Assembly: GCA_019914945.1 (NCBI GenBank)
Contig: CM034109.1
Location: 8,176,479-8,240,478, forward strand
DNA: 64,000 nt
Origin: Typha latifolia
Lineage: Eukaryota > Streptophyta > Magnoliopsida > Poales > Typhaceae
Direction of reading: 5' to 3'
Shown here: piece after piece, positions 34,154 to 45,249 of the stretch
How the letters are laid out: every line of letters begins with the position of its first letter
Numbering within the stretch: the first letter of the stretch is position 1
Notes under the pieces: model-generated
Told to the model about the DNA's origin: nothing
The model's database searches: none
What the model saw: only the letters and a program-made list of their open reading frames with translations
Made by a program: the position numbers and the translations under genes

Positions 34154-37100
34154 ATGGCAGCCGAGAAATCCCTAGCCCTCTTCCGATCACGGCTCTGCGA
34201 CACTCGCTTCGTCCACTCCGCTTTCAAATCCTCTCCGGAGAGCAATTACAGGTATCCAATTCAATATTTTCCTCCCATTCCTCTCTTGGGTGTTGATTCT
34301 AGTCTTCTTGAGATCTTTGATCACTCCATCACGTCCATTCGCCAGCAAGCTCAAGTTCCTCATCTCCAGCTCCATTTCCGAGGGCTGCAACAACTCCGTT
34401 CTCCTCCTTGGCCCCCGTGGATCCGGGAAAGCAGCGGTAATTTCACTTTGCCGGAGTAATTTGCACGTAGGGAGTTTTTTAGATGCGACGTGCTTGGGAA
34501 AATTGATGAAAGATCGGATCTTGTTTATTTTGTTTTAGGTAGTCGAGTTGGTTCTCGAGGATTTGAAGATGGAACACCCTGATGCGATTTCTGTGGTATT
34601 TCTCTTGTAGATATATTTCTCTCTTTAGTATGATTGTAAAATTGCTTTATTGTAACTGAATGGAGGAAATTGGTTGGGCTGCTGCAGATCAGGTTGAATG
34701 GGCTGCTGCATAGTGATGATAACTCTGCCCTCAAGGTTTGATATTATGGAGCCCTACTTGTTGTTTTAAATTGAGATCTGTTTGCAATTATGATTATTAC
34801 AGTAACCGAGCAAATTAGTGTATCAACTTATCTATTATTTATCTTGCATCAATTCTAAGATCTTTTATTGCCCTCTATCCATGTTTTGTGCCATTTACTT
34901 ATGTTTATTGTTTCTTTGCTTTTAACTTTCTCGAAATATGTTCAGCTGTAAATCTGATTGCATTATCTGGATTCTGATTTTGAAGGAAATTGCTAGGCAA
35001 TTGTGCTTGGAAAATCAATTATTATTCTCGAAAATGGTAGGTAGTCAATACCTATTGTAGTTTTGTTCTATGAAGGTTGGACTATTTTGGTGCATTTACA
35101 GGATAACAAATCTAAATTCTCTCTAGGCTTCATCTGATGACAACTCTCAGTTCATGATTGATATGCTACGGTAAGTATAAAGTTCAACTTCATTTTCAGA
35201 AAATTCATTTCAGTTGACAACTTGGTCCATTGTTCTTTTGGCAGGGAGTGTGGATTAGCTCACAAGGGCGTTATTTTTGTGTTGGATGAGTTTGACCTCT
35301 TCACTCAGGTTGATCACAAGTACATATTGTTATCCTATATATATATATGACTTTATTTTATACCCTAATCCATTTCCTTGTCCATAACTATTATCAATCT
35401 AATTTATAAGTAGGTAGATGTCCTAGTAATCAATTTATGCTAGATTTTAATGTTAAAATATCAGTAAGTCATAGTCGTGCTTCTGAAACTGAATCCCTTA
35501 TAATTCAAACTATTTGTATAGAAACAGAGAACTTTCTCTTTTTTCTTATTGTAAAATTTGTTGTCAGATTATGTTTGACACAAGGAGTTAACTTCTGCAT
35601 GTATAGGGGAAGCAACGGCTGCTTTATAGCTTGCTAGATGCATTGCAAACTTTGACGTCCCAGGCTGTAGTCATTGGTGTGAGTTGTCGCTTGGTATGAG
35701 GTCTTAAATTTTTGTTTGCTATTTATTTTCTACTTTATGTATCATTAGTAACAGCTTACTTTGATGTGGTTAGTTGGAATTTATTCTTAAACAATAGATG
35801 TTTAAATTCAAATTAGTTTTCTATATTATAATTCACACAAGATTGTACATTTCTAGGAGCAGTAGAGCTGGAATATGATCTGTATTACCTAATGAATCAC
35901 TCGAATAAAATCTGATTAAGACGGATATGAATCTCAAAATTCTTATAGTTTTTTCTTTTGCTTACTGATTATATTAATAGAAGGTTCAAAATATTTGACT
36001 TTATCTTTATTTTTGCTTCATCCTATAAGATATTTATTACTTCTTTCTATTAGTTTTTCTTTTTTCATTTATAGTTTGTCAAAATAATTTAGTTTTGTAT
36101 GTTTTTACAAGTATAGATTATATAGTTAGAAACTTTGCATATGCAAATTAGTAGTTTAGTACTTGTATGTTCTTTATATGTAAATTTGCTTCAATTTCCA
36201 ATTTCCAATTTTAATCCAGCCATATTCTAATCTGAATGGCCCGGATATTAAATGTATTAGATATAGATTACAAAGATATATTCAGATTTAGATCCAGTCC
36301 TAGTCAAGTTAAGCTGGATACAGAGTTAATGATGACACTAATATCTATCTATCAAAATATGAAGCTTTCCAGTTAAGTACCTATTTTGGGCAGTTCTCAC
36401 AAAGCAAGACATAAGATCCAATTAAAATCAGTACTCTAGGGATATCTTGCATGAATGTGCACAAGTAGAACCTATATAAAACTTCTGTAAGTGAGAAAGC
36501 ATGTAATAAGTTCTGAGTTAATGCGTCTCACTTGTAGCTAAAACACTGTCTATTTTGCAGGATGCGGACCAGCTCCTAGAGAAAAGAGTTAGGTCTCGGT
36601 TCTCTCATAGGAAGATTTTGTTTATTCCTCCTCCAGCAGATGACATACAACGGTAGGTTCTGGGTTCTTCTTAGTCTAATTTGTATGTGTATTGTTAAGA
36701 TTAGACCAGAATCTTTTAAAACTGTCTAACTTTGAGATGATATGCAGGTTGATTGAACACTTGTTATATCTACCGAGAGAATCGAGTTTCTCTTCAAAGT
36801 ATGTTAGTGAATTTAATTCAAGGCTCTCCGTATCCTTTAGAACTTTACTAGCATGATGTTTGTTTTCATTGGCAAGAGTGAATGATAGGATAATTTGAGA
36901 ACAGTAGGAGTTGTACTAATAGTGATTAAGATATCTAAGAAGAATTACAAATAATGCAAAAATATACTATAATAACAATATAAGAAAATTCTTGCTCCTG
37001 TTAGTTGATTGGACTTCTCAGTTTTGACTAGGAAGGCTATGGAAGACACAACTTTGTATTAGGCATTAATACTAGGTTTGCCGTTTATAGTCCTGAAATT

Positions 37101-38947
37101 GTAGTAGTGAATCCTATGAAATGAATATCCTCTATCCACATTGTTTGGAGAATATGAAGTTCAGGGATATTAGTGCAAAAATCAAAGACAATTCACTTAG
37201 CATCCTATAGTGCCACAATCAAGTTGCTTCCCTTGACAGGTTGCAGAATATTTTTAGTGATAAGAAGTTCAAAGAGATTCTTAATTCACTCTTGGATGTT
37301 GATGGCACAATCAGCAACCTTTTGGGGTTTCTGTAAGTTTTAAATATCATTTACATTTTTGTAACATCATGATGTGTGCTTGAATATCATTATTTATCTT
37401 GAGAGTATTTGTCTTCAGATTTAGGGCCGTGTCTTGTATCGATATGGACTCTGGATTTCTATCATTGGAAAACTTCAAGAGTGCACATCTATGCACGCAA
37501 AGACAGCCCAAGATTGATGCCCTGCAAGGTTTGCCACTCTCATATATGACTTGCACTGTGGCTAGTTGGCTAGTTTGCCTATACACGCCTTTTACAGTGG
37601 TAATTATTTTGTCAACATGATCCATGTGTTGACTTGCTGTGAGAGTGCGAACCATTCTCTTTAATTGGACCATATTGATCCTATCAAATTCTTTCCTGTC
37701 AGCTGGATGTACTCTTTTAGTGGATCAATCCTTTATCAAGAAATTTCTGTCTTAAGTTTATATTGCCTGCCACTTACTCTAACCACCGAGCTGCCTGTAC
37801 CTTCTCTGGTATTTTTGCCACACCTTTGGATGTCCATTTGGCCAGGCTACTAGATAGCCTACTTGATTCATCATATATTTCAGCTGAGATGGCTGACTCT
37901 TATCTGGATAAGCTGGATATTTCTCACAGCAACCCTGAGTATGCCTGCTTCTAGGAATAAAGGATCCACACTGCTAAGCCTGAGAATTGCATAAATTTTG
38001 ATAGGATACGAATATAAAGTATAAACCAAGTTTCATCAGCATTCACATCACTTGGTGCATTATGTGTATGCCTGCTAAAGAGAGCACCTTCAGTTTGAAG
38101 ATTACTTATCACCTATTTTTCGATATTAGTTAGCACTAAGATGTTGTGCGTAGAGTTGTATGTGTGGAGGGATGTATTACTATTTTGGAGAACATAGAAA
38201 GCAGCTGTTGTTTACATGAGAATTGTTCATTCTTATTCTCTGTATTTCAGAAATAGGCTCTCTCATGATTGTTTATCTGAAACATTTTTTGAGCAGGAGC
38301 TTCCATTCTGGAGCTCTATATCTTGGTCTGCATGGAGAGGTTAGAATTTAAAGAGAAAAACTCGTACAACTTCACTTCTATAATGAAAGGTAGGAATCTA
38401 TCTTGTTCTCTTTACAATCAACTCTAGCAAAAGTTCAACTCAACAGTTTTTTTTTTCAGAGTATAAAGCTATTCACGATGCCTATAAGACCTCTGACAAT
38501 TATGCAAATATGGTTTGTTTACAGGTCAGTATAAAAATTATCGAGGAGCGCCAAGTTTTCTCATTTCTATTGGAATATCAAAAATAATATAATATTTTTT
38601 TCCGCAGGCTTTTGAACACCTTCTAGATCGGGAATTGATCAGCTTCGCAGATAGCAAAGGATGGAATCAACCCATTGAGTTTCGTCCTGTGAAGCTTCTG
38701 GTTTCTGCCCATGAACTGTATCATGGTCTGAAGTCAAACTCTGCCTGCCCAGTGAGTTTCTTCATCTCATCCTACTAGAAAGACTGTTCTCTTGCTTAAG
38801 TTGGATGATGTAGTCGCCTCAGAGTGAATACTTTCTTGGTCATTAATCATTATTGTCCTTATAATATCTTCTAAACAAATGGAAATTCTCTTTCTGTTCT
38901 GATAGGCCATTCTTCAGAAATTGTTTGACCATGAAAGTTACAAGTAG
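34154..38947 (+). CDS. ORC4: Origin recognition complex subunit 4
   Basis: Sixteen small exons give 417 aa, the same length as I recall for Arabidopsis ORC4: 34154-34251, 34346-34436, 34539-34595, 34688-34735, 34986-35036, 35127-35170, 35245-35308, 35607-35693, 36561-36652, 36748-36829, 37247-37332, 37419-37528, 38297-38389, 38460-38524, 38608-38751, 38906-38947. The AAA+ core shows Walker A GPRGSGKA (55-62) and Walker B VIFVLDEFD (139-147). A sensor/arginine region (VRSRFSHRKILFIPPP) and a winged-helix C-terminus (SILELYILVCMERLEF, FRPVKLLVSAHELYHGLKSN) follow. ORC4 is one of the six ORC proteins that mark origins and load MCM in the nucleus. Intron 10 (36830-37246) is U12-type. E2F and G-box motifs lie just upstream. 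Confidence 0.95.
36830..37246 (+). other. U12-type (minor spliceosome) intron in ORC4
   Basis: The donor after exon 10 reads GTATCCTTTA, a perfect match to the U12 donor (RTATCCTTT). Near the acceptor, CTTCCCTTGAC resembles the U12 branch site (TTCCTTRAC), and its branch A lies about 11 bases before the splice after ttgcag. Only this acceptor keeps the ORC4 frame. The nearer gacag site would leave a stop after five codons. Confidence 0.85.
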
Positions 38948-39830
38948 AAGAGATGGTATTCTTACTAGTCCTTATTTGCTGGATGCTGGCAACAAAACCT
39001 ATAGATGGCACGCAAATGCCGATTGAGCTGCTTTTCCGATATTTCCTCAGGTGACTTTCAGAGGAAACTTGATTCACTTCAGTCAATGTTAAAGCATGAC
39101 GCAGAATGCCAGTGCTAACCATGGAGTTATTTGAAGATGAAAGACAAATTATTTATGATGACATGCATATAAGAATGTCAGTCAGACTCTGTCCAAATTC
39201 AATGTTGTAAAGTGAAAAACAAAACCCAATGGAATTTGCTGTGCTAATGAAGCAATAGTTTCAATTTTCCTTGATACGTCTTTAGCTAGATGTTGCTAAT
39301 AGCTGGATCCTTGATACGTCTTTAGCATATTGGCATGCATTTAGCGACGATCATAAGAAAAGCTTATTTAAGATATGGCAATGATGTATTGATATTTAGG
39401 AAGACAATAAACTTGTAGAACTTGTCTTGTTGAGCAAATATCTCAAATACTGGTGATGTATCACAAATAATCGTCAAACAAGAACTACAATATTGTGCTT
39501 TGAAAGAGAACCTCAAATTTACTGTTTTGGAATTTTTTTCTTCTCAAGTTCACTGATTAAGAACACAAATTCTAGTTTCAATGATACAATATCTGAAGAA
39601 AAAAGTATATTCTATTCTCACTAGAAGCAGCAATATACAGAAAAAAAGGGACATAAATTTTGAAATGAAGCTTCTTCAGTTTAGTATAAATTAGGAATAT
39701 ACTCTAGCCCCATTTCAATCTGACCAAAATCTACACATTCACGAAGCAAGATGATGCTGCATGTGTACATGTATATGTATTCTGGAAAAGAGATTGTGGA
39801 AGAACTTAATAGAAGAGTGATGTGATGAAA
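38948..39830. other. Convergent spacer between ORC4 and PSS1
   Basis: About 880 bp of tail-to-tail spacer probably taken up by the two 3' UTRs. A short repeat, CCTTGATACGTCTTTAGC, occurs twice (about 39270 and 39309). No coding region was seen. Confidence 0.5.
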
Positions 39831-40290
39831 TCATAGCCTCTTTTTTAACATTTCTCGACGAAATCTCCACGACCAAACTAGCAGGAAAAGTATGATGACC
39901 ATCCCAACAGATTCCCAAAAAATCATCAGCCATGTCGGCATTGGATCAGGGAAAAGACCTGGTTATGTTGCCAATAGTCAGCCACTGATTTACAAGAGAT
40001 AAAGGACATAATTTACCGATAAAATAGGCAGTAAAAATATGCATGCATGCTAAACATGACTAAGATAGAACTCACCATGCCCAAATTTAATGCAGATAAG
40101 AAGCTCTACTATGCATATAGCTAGGGAAAGCCAACAAAAAGCTCCCACCTTCTTCGTTGGTTTGCTGAGATGATTTATAATTTGAAAGTGTTAGTTATCC
40201 ACTGAAAATAAAATCATACAAGTTTACATGCTGGACAGTGAAAGAAGTAAAACAGTTTGTAATAGCTTTGCTCATATGTGACAATGTATG

Positions 40291-40354
<64 letters not shown>

Positions 40355-43300
40355 CTTGCAAGTAAGAATTATATTCACGGATAGTTGGTATGGCTATTAG
40401 CCACCAAAGAATCAGCCTATACACAACCAAGGGATTTCTAGGAGGAATCCAAAGGCAGAATTTGAGGAAAAAAGTGTTAAGTTCCACAGTCATGAAAGCA
40501 ATGCAGAGGCTCAACACTTGGATGAACCTCCATGGCCCCATGAAAGGGTGCCACTCATCCCTGTCCCAATGTGCCGGTGTAAACTGGCCTAATGATCTCT
40601 TTACCTTCAAGACAAAAAGGAAAAAGAGCATTATAGAAAAAGTCCTAACTCAAACTGACCCTTGCGATGTAAAGCAGAAAACTTATCAGTAATCCAGAAG
40701 TCTAATTGTGTATGTAATAAGTCATACAGGACTACTGAACCTTGCAAGATGCATTCAATAATCCAATCCACTTGTAAACACTTGATTTACATGTATAAAA
40801 AAGAGTTTTATATCTCAATCATGAAAAGAATGCTTCTTCAACTAGCCATATACTCTTCAAAAAGGATTTAACAGAATGTGAAATGAGCTACTGATTACAT
40901 GAAAGGTCAAACACACATGTATCTGTTCTGTTGCAAGATTTTTTGATAAATGACAAGTTGAAGCTGAAGCATAATTTTATCCAGATCTTAACATCAAGGA
41001 TCTTACCGAGAATGAAGTAATTAATTACTTTCATAAGCTTACCTTACCAATGATATTTGGTTGGCGGCTTAGACCAACCCATTCATATGTTTTGCCATCA
41101 AAATACCTAACAGTACGCATTCCAGCCCAAATACCTGCACCAGGAAACAAGTCCAGATAATCATCATGGAGGTAATTGGAAGTGAACTTTCATGAAGATC
41201 TTCTCAATGGAAACTATAACACAATTAGAATGGAAAAATATAACACAATTAGAATGTAGCATGTCGTATCTTCAGTGAGAATGCTACATAATGAATTATG
41301 TTTAACGAATAAAAGCCGTAGAGATAATATGAATAGTGGAAGTCTAAATCTTAAATGCGATGTCCTCATCATAAAGTTAGAGAGCAAGCACTCATGATGG
41401 AATTGTAAAAAGTATTGTCTTTCACTCTTGTGGCCAAGACCCTGCTATATCTTTAACATCGAACTGGTGTAGAATAAAAAAAAGAATACAGTTTAATATA
41501 ACAATGAAGATCTTACCAAACCAATTGCAGATCAAAACATCCAAAATGATACTATCCCACCAACATTCGTTAAAGTTTGGCAACATATGGCGAAAGGTGA
41601 GCTGCACAGAATCATGCATTGCTTACTTTGAGAGGAAATTAAGAAACATATAGATTGAATTGAGAGGGTAGAACTTTTTTAAATGCTTTTATAGCTTATA
41701 CCGACCTCCATTAGCTCAAACCCAATAGACAATACCCATAAGAGAGGTTGGTTCCGTATCATTACAGCCTTTCCCCACCAACCCAAGATATGAGCAACAA
41801 CAAACTCATCAAACAAAGTTTCCTGGAGAAACAGATATACTGAATGTTATATTATCCGATAACTGATGCAAGAATTCTTGATTGAGACATCATACATAAA
41901 CATTGCCAAACTTGCTTTTGGGATGTTCTGGAACATAAATACGACAATCAGCTCCATAAGATCTCTCAGGTAGTTCTGCATTAAGCAACTTAATCAACAA
42001 AAGAGTCTGCATTGACAGTAAATAAAAGAACATCTCATACTGTAGTGCTTCTTTCTTGTTTCGATCAAAATCTTGTCCTAAAACATTACCAAATCCAAGA
42101 TCAGGGTGAAGGTACTTCATGAACTGACGAGCATCAAGACGAGTCTGAAATAAAAAAATGAAAGAAATAAAAATCTTGCAACTTATATTTCCAAGAATTT
42201 GCAAGAATATTTAGCTTTCAAATTGCAAAGCTAGAGTCTAAAGATACTAATAATCTGGCAACAAGACAACCAGAAAATAAAATTCTTTATGTCCAAATTT
42301 CAGTAAGAAAAAATATCTATTGAAAGATTAAAAGAAACATTAATTTTTTTAAAAAAAGGAAAGGGAATATCAAGGTAAACGAAAAGGCATACTGATACCT
42401 GGATAACAACAGTAATGTCAAAAAATGTTTAATGATAACAAATGGAATCTTAGAGAGGATATGTACACAAAGGGGAAAAAAAAAAGAGAGAGTTACAGTA
42501 TAATTATTCACAACTTTTTCTATAGAAGATTATGAACACAAGAGAAGTATAACAATATAATCAAACAAGAGAATATTAACTTAGTAACGAATATTGGAGT
42601 TTGAACAACCTCAATAATCCTAGGGTCGTTCATTTTCAATGAAAGCTTTATGAAAGAAAAACCGAACCTGGAAAAGAAGAAAAGTAAGGGCGACAAGGTA
42701 CACAACAGCCATTCCATGGACCAAGCGCCAAACAGCAGGATGAGGTCTGATAAGTATCCTAAAATAACACAATTCAACTGTCATATAAAAAGAACTTGCA
42801 AGACTAATTCTTAACTATTTATTTTTTGAAATATATTATAAAGTAATTATTGCAGCAGTTAGAAATGTTTTCTGCTATTGCACAAGAAATGCTTTTGAAT
42901 ATGGTTCTTATATCATTATATGTATTGTGCTATCTGGCCAAGCCCTTGAGGACATCCATGGAATGAAAATATCTCCAAATCAAATATCACATAAAAGACA
43001 TGACATACAGATTAAGATTTGCCATTTCTAAAAGATCGTAAAAGTAAACATGTAGTACTCTCTTAAAAGAGTATAAGTAAATGAAAAACTCACGTAGAAG
43101 GGGCTTGAAGCACGCAATAAGCGAGAAAGACTGCAATCATTGCCCAGACACCCCTGAACAGAAAATATGTAGGTGTAACTGTGTAAGCACTTCTTTATTT
43201 TTCTCTTATGATAGTGGTGATCGGGAACTATAAATTGAATGGTGCAAGAACAAAAGGAAGCAAGATAATTAAATTAATTGTATTATGTCCCAGTATGGTA

Positions 43301-44014
43301 TCGGCAGACTTCTGCTAAAATGAAAATAGAGTTATCTGCTTGGCTGACTGATGATCCTCATGTATACATATGTAAATTACCTCTTAACAGATGTAATATT
43401 AGCATTGGAAATAGTGCTTTCTGGATCAAGTGCTCCACTGGCCCAACTGAGAAAACACACAGAAAGATCACATTGCAGGGTCAGCATTTCCACAAGAATA
43501 TAAGAATGAGAGGTACAGTCATATATCTCTTATGTGCAAAAAATTTCAAACATCTGGCATCTGAAATTCTAACCAAAAAAAAAAAATTAACTCTTACTTA
43601 TTATAATTCGATTCATTTACATTAGTTAGCCTATCAAGCTTCTTAATTGTCCAGAGTAAGACTAGAAAGATAACTAAATGCTGAGTCTGACAAAGTGGTT
43701 GCATCTTTACTTGCAGGAAAATTCCATCAACACTCTGGAGCATGCTCAAAGAATTGACTTTTTTGTGATGCTTAAATAGAAAATGGGATTATTTGATTGT
43801 GACAATATAAAGATTGAAATTTCAAAAAGATCAATAATCAAACAACTCACATTAACAGACATGCACCAACTAACAGCAAGGAAATTGTGTGGGGCTTGTA
43901 AGCCCAAGCCGTCCAAGGATCAAATTCACTGACATCATCTGATAAATTCCGACCATTATCCCCTTGAATAGTATGAGCCACTCTGTTTTCATTCCCTCGA
44001 AAATTTACCTCCAT
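39831..44014 (-). CDS. PSS1: Phosphatidylserine synthase, base-exchange type
   Basis: Twelve exons (43851-44014, 43381-43446, 43094-43153, 42668-42758, 42090-42144, 41896-41975, 41706-41822, 41517-41601, 41043-41134, 40351-40604, 40076-40164, 39831-39958) give 426 aa. The family core is clear: [114 protein letters not shown]. The enzyme swaps the head group of phosphatidylethanolamine or phosphatidylcholine for L-serine in the ER membrane. There are about nine hydrophobic helices and no signal peptide. In Arabidopsis PSS1 is needed for pollen maturation and the surface charge of membranes. A (GA)n tract abuts the intron 10 donor. The protein ends in a basic [11 protein letters not shown] tail. 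Confidence 0.95.
40294..40349. repeat. (GA)n/(CT)n microsatellite at a PSS1 splice donor
   Basis: About 28 uninterrupted GA units. On the coding (minus) strand, the intron 10 donor reads CAAGACAG|gtctctctct, so the repeat begins at the third base of the intron. The donor positions +3 to +6 (C, T, C, T) are poor compared with the usual AAGT. Confidence 0.9.
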
Positions 44015-45249
44015 GAAAAGAGCACTCTAACGCTCTCAGGTTGATCTCTGAATGCAGTGACAATGATGAACATGAGAAAATTCCGGCCCAGAGCAAAGGA
44101 AGTATACACACTAATATAGCATATAACTCCATGCAGTACTAACGAAAGTATAAACAAGTGATTATCTATCTCAAATTAAAAGCCGCCACTCTCCACAACT
44201 AAAACACAGACCATATGCTAATTGCTCAAGTACAAGGATCAATTGAACCACAAAATAAATCAACAAATAAAAGTAGTTATCAGTTTCCCATATGTGCCCA
44301 AAACAAATTGCAGACTAATACCTAGTAGCAAACAAAAGAAGAATTCAATACGGTCATAGTTTCCTGCCAACCAATCTAGACAAAATCCTAACCTTTTGAA
44401 CACAAACTCTCCAAAAATATTCCACAAACACAACATAAGCGAAATTTGATGCAGGGGAAGAATCCAACCAATCAAAGATTGCAACTTTTTGAGACTAACT
44501 CAAAGGTGGAAGTGGGATTAAATGATGCTCAGATAGGACGAAGAAAGGAAAAAAATACCGAACCCAATAGAAATCTATGATGATGGCGGTTGCTTTAAAA
44601 GAATCGTCCATTATTTTCGTTACTCTTTTCTGGCTTCGTTTCGTATCCGCCGTGGCTAGTAGCCGACAAGCCCGCCGTTTCCGTGCGATCTCGAGACGAG
44701 GAGATCCTGTCCGTCCGAAAAGTCCGAATAAACGAAGGGAGAGCGTGGTGGATTAGGTGCGGTGGGTGTGGATAAACTCTGGATATTCTTCTTTTGCGTA
44801 TCTGATGCCCATATTATCTTTATCCGGTCCGAGAAAACTATATCTTTGTTTGGTTCCAAGATTTGAAATTTTTATCCAATTTAACGCCAATTGGAACGCA
44901 ACTCGAATAGGAACACCGACAAATCTTAACGGATCCAGATTTAGTCTCATACAACATATCGATTATATCCGGCCCGGGTGATGCCAAGGTTCGTTATATT
45001 CTTCTCCATCTTTCCTCGTTTCCAGGTAGCATCTTTTTCAATTGAAATTAAAAAAATAAATAAAGATTAATTACATTTCATTCCCTGTACTATCACCTAA
45101 TATCACACCACACTTGAAGAATAAATTTGTCAGATCCATCAGTTTAAAGAAGGGTATCTAATGTACACAATAAAATGATAAAAGGATTGAAGCACATATT
45201 ATTCATATAATAGAATCATTGATGTCTATACATTTGCTGCCGAGATGAA
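44015..45249. other. PSS1 leader/promoter and 3' flank of the B3 gene
   Basis: This 1.2-kb spacer lies between two minus-strand genes. The region 44015-44600 is probably the PSS1 5' UTR, perhaps with a leader intron. The GC-richer piece around 44600-44760 looks like its transcription start region. From 44760 to 45000 the sequence is unremarkable single-copy-looking DNA. The rest is 3' flank of the B3 gene. No coding region was found. Confidence 0.45.

Noticed and set aside
34252..34345. ORC4 intron 1 as a second U12 intron (donor GTATCCAATT)
   Set aside because: The donor departs from consensus at +7 to +9 and there is no U12-like branch site before the acceptor.
37232..37246. ORC4 exon 11 starting at the first acceptor (gacag)
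   Set aside because: It leads to a stop codon after five codons. The next AG keeps the ORC4 frame and agrees with the U12 branch-site spacing.
40294..40349. CRISPR-like or regulatory repeat array
   Set aside because: It is a plain dinucleotide microsatellite. No spaced direct repeats of CRISPR type were seen anywhere in the window, as expected for plant nuclear DNA.
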